Positions 1-13,000 of a DNA stretch of 64,000 bases are shown in pieces; the stretch's first letter is position 1, and each line of letters opens with the position of its first letter. This DNA is from Tanypteryx hageni. Taxonomy: Eukaryota > Arthropoda > Insecta > Odonata > Petaluridae. The translations under genes and the position numbers were made by a program. The notes beneath the pieces were generated by a model. The model ran no database searches, had not been told where the DNA came from, and saw only the letters and a program-made list of their open reading frames with translations. The stretch covers positions 11,563,108 through 11,627,107 of the forward strand of contig CM054114.1 in the NCBI GenBank assembly GCA_028673005.1. Direction: 5' to 3'.

Positions 1-1795
1 TGCGGGAGAAAAGGGGAAGGAGGGAACTCCTATGGGAAAATTCTAGTTTGGATAAAGGAGCGGGTTGGGGGAATAAGGGTTAGGGCTAAGAGAGATAGAG
101 AGACGCTCGAGGGAACGAGGAGGAGCGTGCTTTTGGGGGCGGAGACGGAGGGCGGTGGAAGAGCACAAAAGATTCCCTCCGCGGTGATGATTTCTTTTTT
201 CGGGATGTGGCTAATTGCGAGACCGGACGGGACTTGTCGTGTCTATAGGATCAGGGTAATGACGTGACGAATATGGGGTTCTATGAGACGAAGGGTTGAG
301 CCCTCCTTCTTCCCGCGTCTTTTATTTTTCTCTCTCTCTCTCTTTCTCCTCTGCCTCGCCAGGCGTCTCTCTCCCGTTGTATTCGATGTCTTCCTTTCAT
401 TCTGCACACCCTCCTCCTCCTAAAAAAACCCACCTCCCATGATTCCCTTCTTCCTTAAACAACCCAGTCCCTCGCGTACTGCGAGATTTATTCATTAGTC
501 CGCCGTGTAGTGAAAAAGGTGGCTCATTCTCTTGCTTCTGCGTCCCCTGCCGGACACGTCCGATTGAGACTCCTCCTAGCGGATGGATGGGTAACTCTCG
601 AATAAAGAAGGGAGGAGGGAGATTTTAATTTTTCCTTCCACGAAGGGAATTATTCATGATTCGCGCGGTCTTTTTGGTCCACGGCGGTTTTTAAGCGACA
701 AGTGAGCCGAGATTCTCTGTTGCAATGCATCGATTAGGCGACGTAATTGAGCAAATTGAGGCTGTCATTCGGTTCGTCTTATTTTTTGCCCTCTAAGTGG
801 CGTTTCCTTAGTAACGAGAAATCTATGACGCCGAATGCATTTCTAAGAGTTCGTGAATCTCCTGCTTTTCATGCCGTTCTTTCGAGAGTCCTTTCTACGA
901 ACGTATTCATTCGAAAAGCAATCGTTTTTATAGTGAGGAAATTTAATGTTTATTCCTTTTTCTTTCTTCCATATCTAAGCAACATAATTGCTAACCAAGT
1001 ACTGATAATTAACTCCGTTTGTTGTCACATTCTACCTATTCCATTTTTCCTAACCACTCGTCGTCATTAGCTCCGATATTTTCAACTCTTCCGTCTCGGT
1101 AAAGTATAAAGACCAATTATTACTCCCTCTCTTTCTCGTATTTCTGTTGTTTTACATTCTCCACTTCCCTTCCTTAAACTTATCTTGGAATGTATCTTTA
1201 ACTTTTTTTCTTTTGAGAAAATGCATCTTTAAACGTGGAAACCGTAGATTTGAGGGTTGAATATTTCCTCGCAGTTATATTTTTACAATTGTCGACGTTG
1301 CATTTTATCTCATCGTTAGAAATTTCAAAGGGAAGTAGCTTCCTCTTTATGTCATTAGTTTCGCTATGTTTACGACTTGAAGCAATGAGTGACGTTCCCT
1401 ATCCTCGGTTCGAAATATTTCCCCAAAGCACCCGCGTGCGGGCTTTTAATACCTTCCGGTTGGCGAATGGCCCGGGCGGATAAGGGCCATTTAAACGTAT
1501 CGGCAGATTATCAGGAAATGGAAGTTTGTTCCAGTGCGGCGAAGGTGCGGCGGGGGGAGTTGGGGAGGATGGAGGGAGGGAGAGGGGGAGAGTGGGCGGG
1601 TCGCACGCACACGGAGGAAGCGAGGGAGGGGCAAAGGCCGATCTGCAATTAGGGAGAGCTATGACAGATCTCAGGAAAAAACAGTTTGGTTCGCAGTCCG
1701 TGCAGAGAGCGCCTTTCGTTTCAGAAGTGGACGCATGCGTCACCTCCAGGTATTATGTCGCGATCGCATGGCCGACCATGGTTGAGCGTGGTTTC
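1..1795. other. upstream non-coding DNA, no gene seen
   Basis: No open reading frame here looks like a protein. The frames are short and out of step with any recognisable family. The sequence contains a CT run near 325-350 and a G/A-rich block at about 1540-1640. Nothing else is supportable. Confidence 0.6.
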
Positions 1796-2126
1796 CTGTC
1801 TCTTGAGAACCAATTCTACGTGGCGAGCCACATTGGCTGTTGCGGATTCCTCTGCGGGCCGCATTGCGAGTCGTCAATGTTTCAGCGTACCAGATTAGGC
1901 TGTAAATCGGACGTTAACTGGAGAATCCGGGGTATCATATCAGCGAAAATCACGTCAAAATTAGGTTTTTAGGATTACATTTCAATATCAAGTGTTTCAT
2001 TGTCGTAATTTGAATGTATATGATATGAGTTTGTGTTAAATCTCTCTCTAGTCGTAGCTTCGCGGGAGGCATAAAATGCTCTCGAGGGCCGCATGCGGCC
2101 CGCGACTCGTAGGTTGCCCACCACTG
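1796..2126 (-). mobile_element. nonautonomous hAT-type MITE, copy 1
   Basis: The right end reads GGTTGCCCACCACTG, the reverse complement of the hAT-like terminus CAGTGGTGGGCAACC. Subterminal GCGGCCCGC/GGGCCGC motifs occur at both ends, as in many hAT elements. The reverse complement aligns along its whole length with the copy at 8328-8646. Shared internal words include TTTAACACAAA, CATATCATATACATT, TGATTTTC and GTTAACGTCCGATTT. The left terminus (near 1796) has diverged to CTGTCTCTTGAGAACC. I see no convincing 8-bp target duplication, so this looks like an old copy. Confidence 0.7.
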
Positions 2127-2915
2127 ATTTAAAGGAAACTTCAGCTACACCTTAAAACCATCTCCGGAATGCATTCCATTTCCGAACGCAAACATACCAT
2201 CGGAAGCGTGAGTGTACTAGAGCGTGTGGCCATCTTCGCCGACTTCCTCCCAACCCTCCTCCGCCCTGCCTCCGGTCTACGCCCCCGGCACCGCAAGCGC
2301 CGCCGCCGAATCGACACCCTTCCTACCGTGATTCCTCAGGAAGTCGTCAAAGCGGACTGGCCGCACCCTCCCGCGGTCCAGGATTCCCACGCCTCCCTCT
2401 CTCTCTCTTCTCCTTCCCCTCTTTCCCTCTCACCTCAATGCAGAGACTCTTTCCCTATCATTCCGTTCACTCCACCTTCCCAGAGTTCCGAACAATGTCG
2501 CACGGTGGCGGAAACACTTCCCCGGCCCCTGCGTCACTTCCGCCCGTCTCTCTCTCTCTCCCTTCCGCGTCCACCTCCTCTGCCTCTGCACCTTCACCGC
2601 TGACCGCCCGCACTTCCGGAGCGCCGCAGAAACACCCCGCCTCCCTCTTCCGGCGGAGATCGACTCGCGCCACTCTCGATTATTGTCTCGCGTCGCCTGT
2701 CTTTTTTTAAAGGGAATAAAAAAGAAAGATTGGAAAAAGAGATTTTTGTTTCGGAGGTCAGCGTGTTATGGGAGAACAGGCGTTCCGCCGAAGTACGGAG
2801 CGGATATAGCAACTCGGGTGTTTTTTTTATTGCTCAGCTGCTCGGCTTCTGCAGGTTGCACAGGTGGAAGAAGATGCAGCGAGTAAAATTTCTCTTTTAA
2901 ATCCATCGGTATTAA
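2127..2915. other. non-coding spacer with C/T-rich block
   Basis: A strongly pyrimidine-rich segment lies at about 2390-2600. The overlapping open frames are Ser/Pro-rich low-complexity translations with no family resemblance. No gene is called. Confidence 0.55.
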
Positions 2916-2923
2916 ATCTACAC

Positions 2924-3275
2924 CAGTGGTGCCCAAAGTACGGCGAGGGTATGATGAATAACCTATACGAACAGGTAATTTTACCCACAAATTTATATAT
3001 TTTATGAAAATTTTTAAAATAAAACTTTTAATATTGAAATAACTTGAAGACGTCTTATTGGTGAGTGCTCACTGGGCTTCCTTATCCTAACAACTTGTTG
3101 CCATCCATAAAAACTTTATTCAGACTTGATTTTCACTTACATGACTCCTTAGAACATAACTTCCGATTTAATCTCTAATCCGACACGCCGAAGAATTGGC
3201 AATTTCCAATGCGGCCCGCCGAAGGATTTGCAACTACCAATGCGGCCCGCCGGTAAAAAAGTTTGGGCACCACCG
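2924..3275 (+). mobile_element. nonautonomous hAT-type MITE, copy 2, with 8-bp TSD
   Basis: The element begins CAGTGGTGCCCAAA, and its last bases reverse-complement to CGGTGGTGCCCAAA (13 of 14 identical). It is flanked by ATCTACAC (2916-2923) and ATCTAGAC (3276-3283), an 8-bp target duplication with one mismatch. Eight-bp duplications are characteristic of the hAT superfamily. Repeated GCGGCCCGCCG motifs lie next to the right end. Part of the interior (near 3125-3190) matches the copy at 8328-8646. There is no transposase frame, so the element is nonautonomous. Confidence 0.82.
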
Positions 3276-3283
3276 ATCTAGAC

Positions 3284-6200
3284 CATAACATGAGTAAACC
3301 TTTGAATGTTGGCAGGATAATACCGTTTCAGTGCCTGCAGAGCCCGGAGAAATTTTTCGCATTGCCGAAAAGATCGCATCCGGCCGCAATTGGCAAATTC
3401 CGTCCCCGCACGAGTGATGGCGATTTGGCCGCTGACGTGATGCCTCCCCGCAGGACGAGGAGAAACCTCGTGATTAAAACTAAACCCTCTTCGTGTCCCT
3501 CCCTCTCTTCGGAAAAAGGAAGTGACGTAAGAGATCCGCTCCCCTATTATACCTCCTTCCGTTTCACGACTCAAGACCATCCAGAAAGATGGTGGGGGGG
3601 GGGGGCTGCGAGGGCTGGATGAGCCTCGTGGGCACGTGGGGGAGGTGTGGGGCGGTCGCGAGGAAATAACGCCAAAATTCACGCTCGATTATCAGCGCTC
3701 CGAGAGGAAACCGGATATGGAGACTTATAAAGAAAAGGGAAATAATACTTGGTGGTAAGGATGTGTGTCGTCTTGCGCTTCTGCTAATCTCCGTCCTCCG
3801 TGTGAAATTGGGGCTTTGAATTTTCAACGAGGGGATTAGGCGCATAGTCATTTTGTCTGTACGCGTGTTAGTTCTCGTTAGGTGATGGTTTAAACGGTGG
3901 CGTGTGGCGGTCCAAGTGGAGAGAATACGTGTTCAATCCGGACGTTAGAGATGGTGGTTTAGCATTTTCCTAGGTATAATTAATTAATCAGAAATGATAT
4001 CATGCCCGTTTTAGTTACAAAAACCTCATACGTTTTACTTTAGGATCTTGTCATATATGTCCTACACTTGCCGTATTGAATACATACTCGACGTTTGTTT
4101 CTGCATCGGAGTGACAAAACATTATTTGAGCAATTTAAGTTTTATCCTTCTTGTGTGAATTTCTAATTCTTTAGAGAGTAGTTATCCTCGAAAATACAGA
4201 CAGCCTTTTTCTATCTCAAACTGTAGGTACTTCGTTTGTTCCAAATTTCATCTGCTATAATGATATATCTTATCGCCAGCTTTTAATCCCACCTGCTAAC
4301 TGTTGAGACTAAAGGTTTCTACGACTTCGTCGCATAATGCGGTAGTAACATGTTTTTGTCGGGATGGTGGTCCCTTCTGCGCGGTGTGGGTGAGAGGAGT
4401 GGTGCGGGAGGAACAATTCCCTAAGACGCGACACCTTGTAGGAACTGTCAGGTGCGAACTTCCTTCACTACCTTTAAAAGAATCGGGTTTCCGAGCCTCC
4501 CGCATTGTCTCCTTAATCTTTCTAAGGCTTTCTTTCCTCCTACTTGTCAGTCAAACCGGCAGGAGGCAAAAGCATTCACCTTGCGATACAATGGCTTCAT
4601 CATTCCTTAAGCAATAAGGCCTCTTCCTCAACACGCGACGAAAAGTCGCATTCTCCAAGTAGAGTTACAAGTTGATCAAGTGCCACTAATTCTCAGACTG
4701 AATAAAGTATGTTGGTTACCGCCGAAGTTTTTGCTTCAAGTATTCATCCATAAATTACATGGGTATAGCTAAAGTGAAGACTTAATGTCTTGATCTTGTA
4801 AAAATATAAGGTAAAAATCCTATAAAATTGTTAAATAAAATTAATGAGAATACTGAAATAAAAATAAATGTTCTTCTATTTAAATCTTTTTTCCTAATAA
4901 TGTTTTGAATTCCTTATGTAAAGTTATTGTAGATTGTATCGTGTTGGGATTAATCAAAACGTTTTTAATATTCAAGACATTCGAGGAAATGGCGATTTAA
5001 TTATTCTCTATCGTTTCTTCCATTTACAAGGCGAGGTTGATGGGTTGCAATTTTTCAGCATAGTTTTTTCGCTTTCCACAAATACCCGCGCATATTAACA
5101 GTACGACCTTAGTTTCGACGAGCGATCTTCCTCACGTTACATATGTTAGTATCACTAGAAGGTATGACCTCCTGGCGAAGCTCGCGGACTTGATTAAAAC
5201 AAGAACATACAGTCTATTACTACGTATCACTGGTTTAAGAGTATAAAATACAAGATCTTCTCACACATCTAAAAAGAATAAAGTTGATTTAAAGGAATCC
5301 ACATCTCGCCGCTTTCCATTTGCGTGACGCTCGTGAGGCGCGGTGCGTGGGAGCGCAGATTCCCGTGGTGCGTGGGTGCTTGCGTACTTCCTACGCCCGC
5401 ACAGGAAGTGGTGTCTTTTGGTGGTCCTCTCCTGGTGCCCTTCTTTCGATTATCACTCCTCTCCCCCTCCCCACTCCCCCCCTCCCAGTTAGTCCGACCA
5501 CTTCCCAGGAAGTTGAGCAAAGGGTGCTCTTTTGGGATTCTCCCTCACTGCCTCTGAGGGAGCTCTATCCACCCCCCATTGTTGTAGCATCGCGCCTAAG
5601 GATGGTCTTCCCTCCTGAGGAAGGCGTTGTAGCTCTTGTGGGAGAGAGTCGGGGTGGAAGCGGAGTTCTCTCTCCGAGAAACGCACAGGAAGAAGGGAGT
5701 TTTGGGGAGGGGGATGTTGGGGTAGGGGATAATTTGGGGGGGGAGAGAATTGGGGGGGGGGAGAATTGGGGAGTGGGGAGAGAGGAGGGTTACGGAGAAC
5801 AGCGGCCATATCAAGGAGGGTGTTTAGTGCCCAGCTTCAAGTTCATGCGGGCGTCGCTTTCGAGTAGAAGCTCTGCATCTATCTATTACCTTTTCATAAA
5901 ATCGTTCCCGCCCCGTTTCTGTCGTATTCTTTACACGTCGGGGAAAGTAGCAACGGCGCTTACGGAAATTTAGTTCGATACGGTTTCTCACAGAGTTGTA
6001 AAGCAACCTCTAAGGATGTTTCATTATCCCTGGATATATAAGATTGTTCCGTAAAATTCCTTCCACGTTGATAAATTAACATTTACGAAATGTATTTTTT
6101 AAAGTATTCTTTCAGTTTTACAATCGCTATTACTTTAAATTGATGAATTTTAAATTTTAATAGATATTTATACAAAGACAATGGTAAATTAAACTCCAAG

Positions 6201-8319
6201 ATAGATGTATGAACGCCTACTATTCCCTTAAGACGCTTATTAAACTAAACCTCTAGATGCGACACTGTTTCTTTGGCTCCGCGGAAAACATCTACACACC
6301 TCTTTGTATAGTTCTGAGTACGAACCTGCTAATAATGTCATCTAAATAATAAAAAAATGGCAAAAGTATTTCCGAAGAAATTTCTCCCTTTGATTGGTTA
6401 TCATTGTACTATGCAGTGGTATAAAAATAAACAAGAAACTAAAGGCCTCAAATGTAAATTTGTAATATCGGCTATTATTGTTTTGTTTTTCTCAAGGTAG
6501 AGGGAGAATAAACGGGTAAATCATGAATAGTACAGAATATAGAGAACAATTGGAAGTAATCATTGTCGCGGGACAGAGATAGAGGAAGGGGGCGAGGAAC
6601 TCTATCTCCCTCCCCCCGGTTCCTCCACTCCCCATTTTAAGCCTCGTTTGCGCCTTCGTTTGCCACTCGATTGCTGCGGGACGTCGCTCTCTCGGACGTA
6701 ACCTTCTTCATCAACTCCACACCCTCCACCCCACTTCCTCCTCCACCCTCTCACTCCGACCTTTTATCCCATCCGCCCAACTCCATCCCTTGGGTCACAC
6801 CACCCCTCTTTTCTCGCCCCCTCCCCCATCCACCACTCCCCATCACCCTCTCAATTCCCATCTCAAGGAGGAAGTCTTCAGTCACGCAGGGAGTCCCACT
6901 TCTTAAAGCGACCAAGGCGGCTGCGGCGGGCTGCTGGCCGTGTGCGCGGGAGGTGGAGGAGGACGGGTGGGGGTGGCGAGAGAGGGGGAAGAGAATGAGG
7001 AAGGGCCTCGGAGTGACTGGACGATCGAGGGAGGAGTGAGGGTGATTGAGAAGATCCGGAGGAGGTGCAGCAATAGAGGGGTTGGTGCGACGGGAGGGTG
7101 TGAAAGAAGTGAGGGGAAGTGGAGGTTGGGGAAAATGAAAAGAGAGGCGAAACGCAAAATACTAACGTTTGCAAATGAGGAGTGGAGAATAGCTCGTGAG
7201 AAATGAAATGTACAAAGGAGAAGAAGGGAGAGAGATAAGCGGTGGAGATGTGAAGGGGATTCGAGGAGGAGGGATGGAAAAGGGTAAGAAAGGGATAAAG
7301 ATATGCGGGAGATGGGAGAGAGAAGGAGAGAGAGTGAGAGGGGGAGAGAGGAAGGTTGGGTTTGCAAATCAGTAAAGGGCGCTTTGTGGGAAATGGGAAG
7401 TGACGGGATAAATTAAGATGATGGGACGGAGGAGGAGGATGCAGAAGACGGGGAAGGATGGAGAAAATGGTTAAATGATGCGGGAAAAGAAAGAATAGGG
7501 GATTTCGGATGAAGATATAGTGGTTGCAAAATAACGCTAATTTAAAATATTATCGAGAATGAAAGACTAAATCTATAGCGGATGGAAATTTTTGCACTGT
7601 GTATATTAGGAAAATGATGCGGCTATTTTGTTGCTTAAGAAAGAACTAAGACTAGAGAAGTCTAAGAAAAATGTTCATTTTCTCACTGTTCTCTGTCGAG
7701 GTGTGGGAAATAACGAATTTAGATCTCCACGTTATTAAACTTCATGAAAAGATATGTGGTATGGTTTTTATTTTGCCTAACAAGTCAATTAGTGAATATA
7801 TACCTCGAAGAACCTTTATACTGTTTATACAGTTGGCAACGCCGCATGGCATAAACAATGGTGGCAGCGTGATTGTGGTGCGAGAAGCCTCGCAACTGGC
7901 AATGTCGGGATGAAAGAAGAAGGGGAAGTGGAGGAGAAGTGGTTGGCAAGGAATTGAAAAGACGTTGAAAGGTGAGGAGGTGGGAAGAGGGTGTGGAGAG
8001 GAGGGTCATTAGGTCTATAACGGTCAAACCGAGATCCATCTCTCCCTTTCTCTCTCTATTTCTCTCTCACACACACATACTCGCACTCCAAGAAGTCTTT
8101 CTGGGGTTGCTTCACTCAATACAGAGAAAAGAGCTCCTCTGATTCTTAGTGATATTGCATCCGGTTATAGCTTTCAGGGATTAGAGCGGTAAAGATCGGA
8201 AGACTTTTCTGAGGACTGCGAGCCGTTACACCTCCCCGTAGGAACACAGAGAGAAGCGAATTTCGGATCAAAAAGTTGCGATTCCTAACTCACTCTTGCG
8301 TTTCGCACTTTCATTCTTG
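3284..8319. other. upstream non-coding DNA, no gene seen
   Basis: There is no supportable coding sequence. AT-rich stretches (about 4000-5300 and 6000-6550) alternate with low-complexity blocks. A C/T-rich block (about 6710-6850) is followed closely by a long G/A-rich block (about 6950-7350). The open frames across these blocks, up to 217 codons at 5320-5973, are compositionally biased and resemble no family. Confidence 0.55.
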
Positions 8320-8327
8320 GTCTAGAG

Positions 8328-8646
8328 TAGTGATGATCAAGGCATGGCCCGCGGGCTGCATGTGGCCTTCGAGAGCGTTTATGCGGCTCAGGAAACTATT
8401 ATCAAAAAGAGATTTAACACAAATTCATATCATATACATTTAAAGTGCAACAGTAAAACACTTTAAATTGAAATGTTAACCCTAATAGCCTAATTTAGAC
8501 TTGATTTTCACTGATATGATACTTCAGAATATCTAGTTAACGTCCGATTTAAACTCTAATCTGAACTGAATTTTTTCAATGCGGCCCTCCGAGGAATTTG
8601 CAACCACCAATGCGGCCCACCACGTAGAAAAGGTTGCCCACCACTG
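8328..8646 (+). mobile_element. nonautonomous hAT-type MITE, copy 3
   Basis: The right end reads AGGTTGCCCACCACTG. The left end, TAGTGATGATCAAGG, is a diverged version of its inverted repeat. GCGGCCC/GGCCCGCGGGC motifs flank both ends internally. The interior aligns with copy 1 (reverse-complemented) and with part of copy 2. The flanks GTCTAGAG and GTTTAAAC match at only 5 of 8 positions, so any target duplication has decayed. No coding capacity is seen. Confidence 0.72.
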
Positions 8647-8654
8647 GTTTAAAC

Positions 8655-10035
8655 TCTAGAAAAATTGAGATTTCTATTTAATGCAGCTCAGTTTTCACGA
8701 AGCGATTTCTTTAAGAATTATAAATACTGCGGTAGTGTTTATCAATTCAAAATCGAGAAATGTATTGTCATTATTGGGTACAAATCATTCCAAAAAGCTC
8801 AGGCCGCAATTAAATTTTAATTTAACAGCAATCGAGTTTTATTTTTCGGGTACGGCATTGCGAGGATGTTTCATCCATCGGAGTAACGTATCTTTCCCTC
8901 TAACGTCGATTGATGTTTGAAAAAGTGCCCCGAAGATTTTTTTTGAGGCGCTGGCCACCTCAACCCTCTCCCTCCCTCCCACACTGCTCCGCAACCGTCT
9001 CCCCCTTCTCCCGACCGGTGACTTCCCTCCCCCAAGTGCCTTCTACCTCTCCCCTACCAGAGAGGGAGATCCTGCCGTCCACTTCTCGCGCCACTGACCT
9101 CAAGGAGACCCTTCCTGCCCTGCAGTCAACGTTTAAAAAAAAAATTTTATTCGCTTCCTTATTTTTTTCTTAACGTCCTCCGCCACGGCGAAAGGACGAC
9201 GTAAGGAGGAGATTCTCCCTTTGTCCAGCTTTTAGTTTTTGCTAAGATACCGGTTTACGGTTCGACGAAATCAGATCATCTTCGGTGCGACCAACGGCGG
9301 TGATGGTAAAAGGTGAATTATCCGACGGTATACATGCGGCTGTTGCTCGCAGTGCGCTCTTCCGTGACCCACGGTCTGTTTACCGAAAAGGAATTCAGTC
9401 GTCAAAGTCGGCAGTAGGTGCGTGTTTGTTGGAGATTTGTTTGTGTCAGAATTAGAATGACCAAGTTATTGACCAAACGTATGAAGAAAAGTTTTAATTA
9501 CAGATAATTTCCACACTTTAACAGCCATTCTTATAAACATCAAAGGAGGTGATCTCAAAAGTTTGTTCAGAAAAAAGAGAGATTAGTTTTTCCGCTCTTG
9601 TTCAGTTCACATTGTAAACATGGCATTTTTGCATAATATATCTTTTATAACTTACTTCTAATTTTACAGCTACGTCTTGTATTGCCTACAAGTTTATTGC
9701 GTGACGTATTCGCCTTTTAAAATTCTCAGAATGAGATATTTAAATTTTTTCGTTATTCATATTTTAAGAATGAATACAAAATTGTTCGCACTCCTGGTTT
9801 GATTTCTTCCCAATTCTGCTTTCCCCTGTCTAATCTTTTCCATTTTCGGCTACCTCTTCCTCGTGCTTCTTCGCTATAATAATCCAAGGTTGATTAGTCA
9901 GAAATTCCATACAAACAAACAATCGCATTTCTTCGCATTTCCTTCACCTTCCATTTCTTCCATAGGTGTCAAGGTCAGCATCTAGAGGACACAGTACCCA
10001 CGCGTTTTCCTCTTTGAAGAACATCCACAAGCCTC

Positions 10036-10074
<39 letters not shown>

Positions 10075-13000
10075 CCTCTCTCTCACTCTCTTCCTGATGG
10101 GCGACATCCTCTCCTAAACCTCACTCAGGGTTCCCACGGCCGCGTCAGGCGGACTCGCCGAGTCGAGATGGAAGGGAATTGAGAGGGCGAGAGGGGAGGG
10201 AGGTGGGTGGGAGGGGGAGGGATGGAGGGGGATGAGAGAAGGGGGTTTGGCAGGAGGAGAGAGAGAGCGCGCTTTAAGGCTCCTCGCTGTCTACTAGCGG
10301 CCACACTTTGAAAAGCGTGGCGATGTGGATGCGGGAGTGTTAGCTGAAAAAATATTCCTGAGGAGAGGGCATCCTCCTATCCCTCCCCCATCGCCTCGAC
10401 AAATGAGGATCTCTTACGCGAATGACACAACGGATGAATTTGGAGGATATTAATATTGTTCTGATGCCTTTATCTATTATTTGGCCGCGGTTTATAGTCG
10501 CATTTGATATCGTGGGGGTGATAGGTGTCGAAGCGAGACTTTTTCTTCATCCAAGTATTTATTTTCATTTCGTTACGTTGTTTAAAAATGTAAACAAAAA
10601 TATGTTTGGAAGTGACCGAGTAATTTACTTATGTATTCCCATTACGAGAGGAAAAATGTTAGATTTGCACTGCCTGCCATTAGCCGAGTGAATGGGAGAC
10701 ATTAACATGCCTCTGCACAATTTCCTCACAAATTATTCTCCACGAAACTTATGGGAAAACTATAGATAAAATTATATGCTGAATGGTTTCATTATTTAGG
10801 TTTACTCTTTAACAACTGCTTCACATAAAAGCATGCTGAATAAAATTAAAATGTACACTGGGGGATTCTAAAATATAATATAATAAATTTCATCTTAAGG
10901 AATGTAAATTTCACATTAGGAAAATTAAAGAACAATGCACAAATATTTTAGCCAGCAATTCAGTTCGTTTCCTTGCAAATGTCTAACAATGCATTTTAAA
11001 CGTGTTGGTGATATGCTAGCGATGTTGGCGTTCACAGATGAGAACAAAATGCGCATCTTCGTAGGAAAAGAAACGGGTCGCTTTTTGAATAAGTAATTAT
11101 TATTGTATTAGTATTTCGTCACGACGATCGAGTGAATGCCATTAATACGTAATAAATGTAGTTAAAAAAGCGCGCTCCCTTCTCCAAAACGGAAGACGCT
11201 CCACATGTACTTCTACGTATTTTCTCAACTGCCTTCCTCCTCTGCCACTCCACACTCCCTCCGCACAGCCTCCTCCTCCCCTCACCTCCCTCCTCTGCGC
11301 TCCACCATTTCCTCATTTGCTCTCCTCCCAGCAGCCTACATTTTTTTAACCCACCTCTTCCCTCAGACTCTTTCCGCACGCTCACACGCACGCCCTCACG
11401 GGTGCACACACGCACGCGCGGCAGACGACTCTTCCACATCCTCCTCACCGAGTCGACCGGCGACCCCACCTTCTCCTCCTGAAGTAAAGTGAAGCATAAA
11501 AAAGAAAATACTTATCCACTGAAGGGAGATAAAATTGGAATTAATAGACTTCGAACCAGCGTTCCGCTCGTTCCGTGTCCCGACCCCTTCCCCCCGCGTC
11601 CTTTTGAGAGGAAGTCTCCCGTTGAGTCGCGTCTTCCTCCATCGTCCGTCGATGGTCCCGCGAGACGCCCTGCGAAGCAACGTTCGCTCCGAGATTCAAA
11701 CGGCGGACGTTTTTCTTTTCTTTTAATCTCGTTATCAGTTCTAGTCAAGTACGCCCCTTTCGGTCTCCGACTGTTTGTAAATGGTCTTTGAAAAAAAACG
11801 AAAAGATGTTTCACGGATGATAAATGCGGGACTTGTTTGGAGGTGATTGTCCGGGGGTTATTTCCTCTTTTCGTTCGTTCTTTTTATTTGGCATAGGGAG
11901 TCCGCTCGATCGGATCGCCTGCGAACGATTAGGATCGATTTTTTTGCTTAAGAGTCGATGTTTTTCGTAACCTGTCATTAGGGTCTGAAGCCGCTCGTGT
12001 TATCTGAGATTTCGAATCTTCTCATTGACAGGGTTATGACTGTATACTTTCGCTTTGCGTTGCGTTGTTGTTTCCTCGTTTTCCCTTTTCGACGCCGTCG
12101 TTACATCCAAAGCTGTTACCCGAGTTTTATGTACACTTATCTGAAATCCATTAAAATCAATCTCGTGAGAGAGCATACTTCGAAACGGTATTATTGAGGC
12201 TATTAAATCAGAATAAGTACTAAATATATCTACTTTTTTCTATTTTGCCGAAAATTTTAATGTTAAATTTTCATATTAATGAAATGTTTACCAATCAAGT
12301 TTTCGTTCTTAAAATTATTTAAAAAGCCAATTTTAATTCAGAAAATGGCAGCATTCTGCTATTTTCTCACAAAACGACTTTTATTTCGCTAAGGGATATC
12401 GTTATTTTAATTCGCATCGAAAAACCAACAATTATAAACATCTGCTCCAGTGATTTTGGAATATTTTCCAAGTGTGACTGCATCATATCCATTTAGGCCA
12501 AACTTAGAATTGGATATTTACGAGTCAGCATCGATTAAGGCGCCCATCTCCTGTCTAAGAACTCCTTTCCTTTTAACTCTTATTTTAAATCCCTTTTTCC
12601 GTTGAAACTCTTCGCATCGCCCTCCTCGTGCCCCTCACGATTCCTCAGCATCGCCACCAGAAGCAGCAATTGAGTGACACTTCGCCTTCGGGAGATGTGA
12701 GCCATGCAGAGAGAGAGGGAGAGATTGAGGGGAGGTTTTATGTTTGGGAAGTGAATTGAGTGTGGTTTGAGGAGAGAGAGAGAGAAAGAAAGGAGGGAGA
12801 GAGAGAAAGAAAGGAGGGTGGGAGAGGGGGCGGGAAAGAGATGCGGGGAAAAAGACCGTTGGGAATGGAACAAGAATAAGGAGTTCGAATCGTGTTCGAG
12901 GCAGGGGGAGGGAACGAAAGGAAATTCCGGTAGTCGTGGGGAGGTTAGGGTATCGGCCTACGCCGATTACTCCCTATCTTGATTACGATTTTTTTTATTA

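Noticed and set aside
5320..5973. 217-codon open frame upstream
   Set aside because: It runs through C/T-rich and G/A-rich blocks, and overlapping frames of similar size exist on the opposite strand. This is typical of low-complexity DNA.
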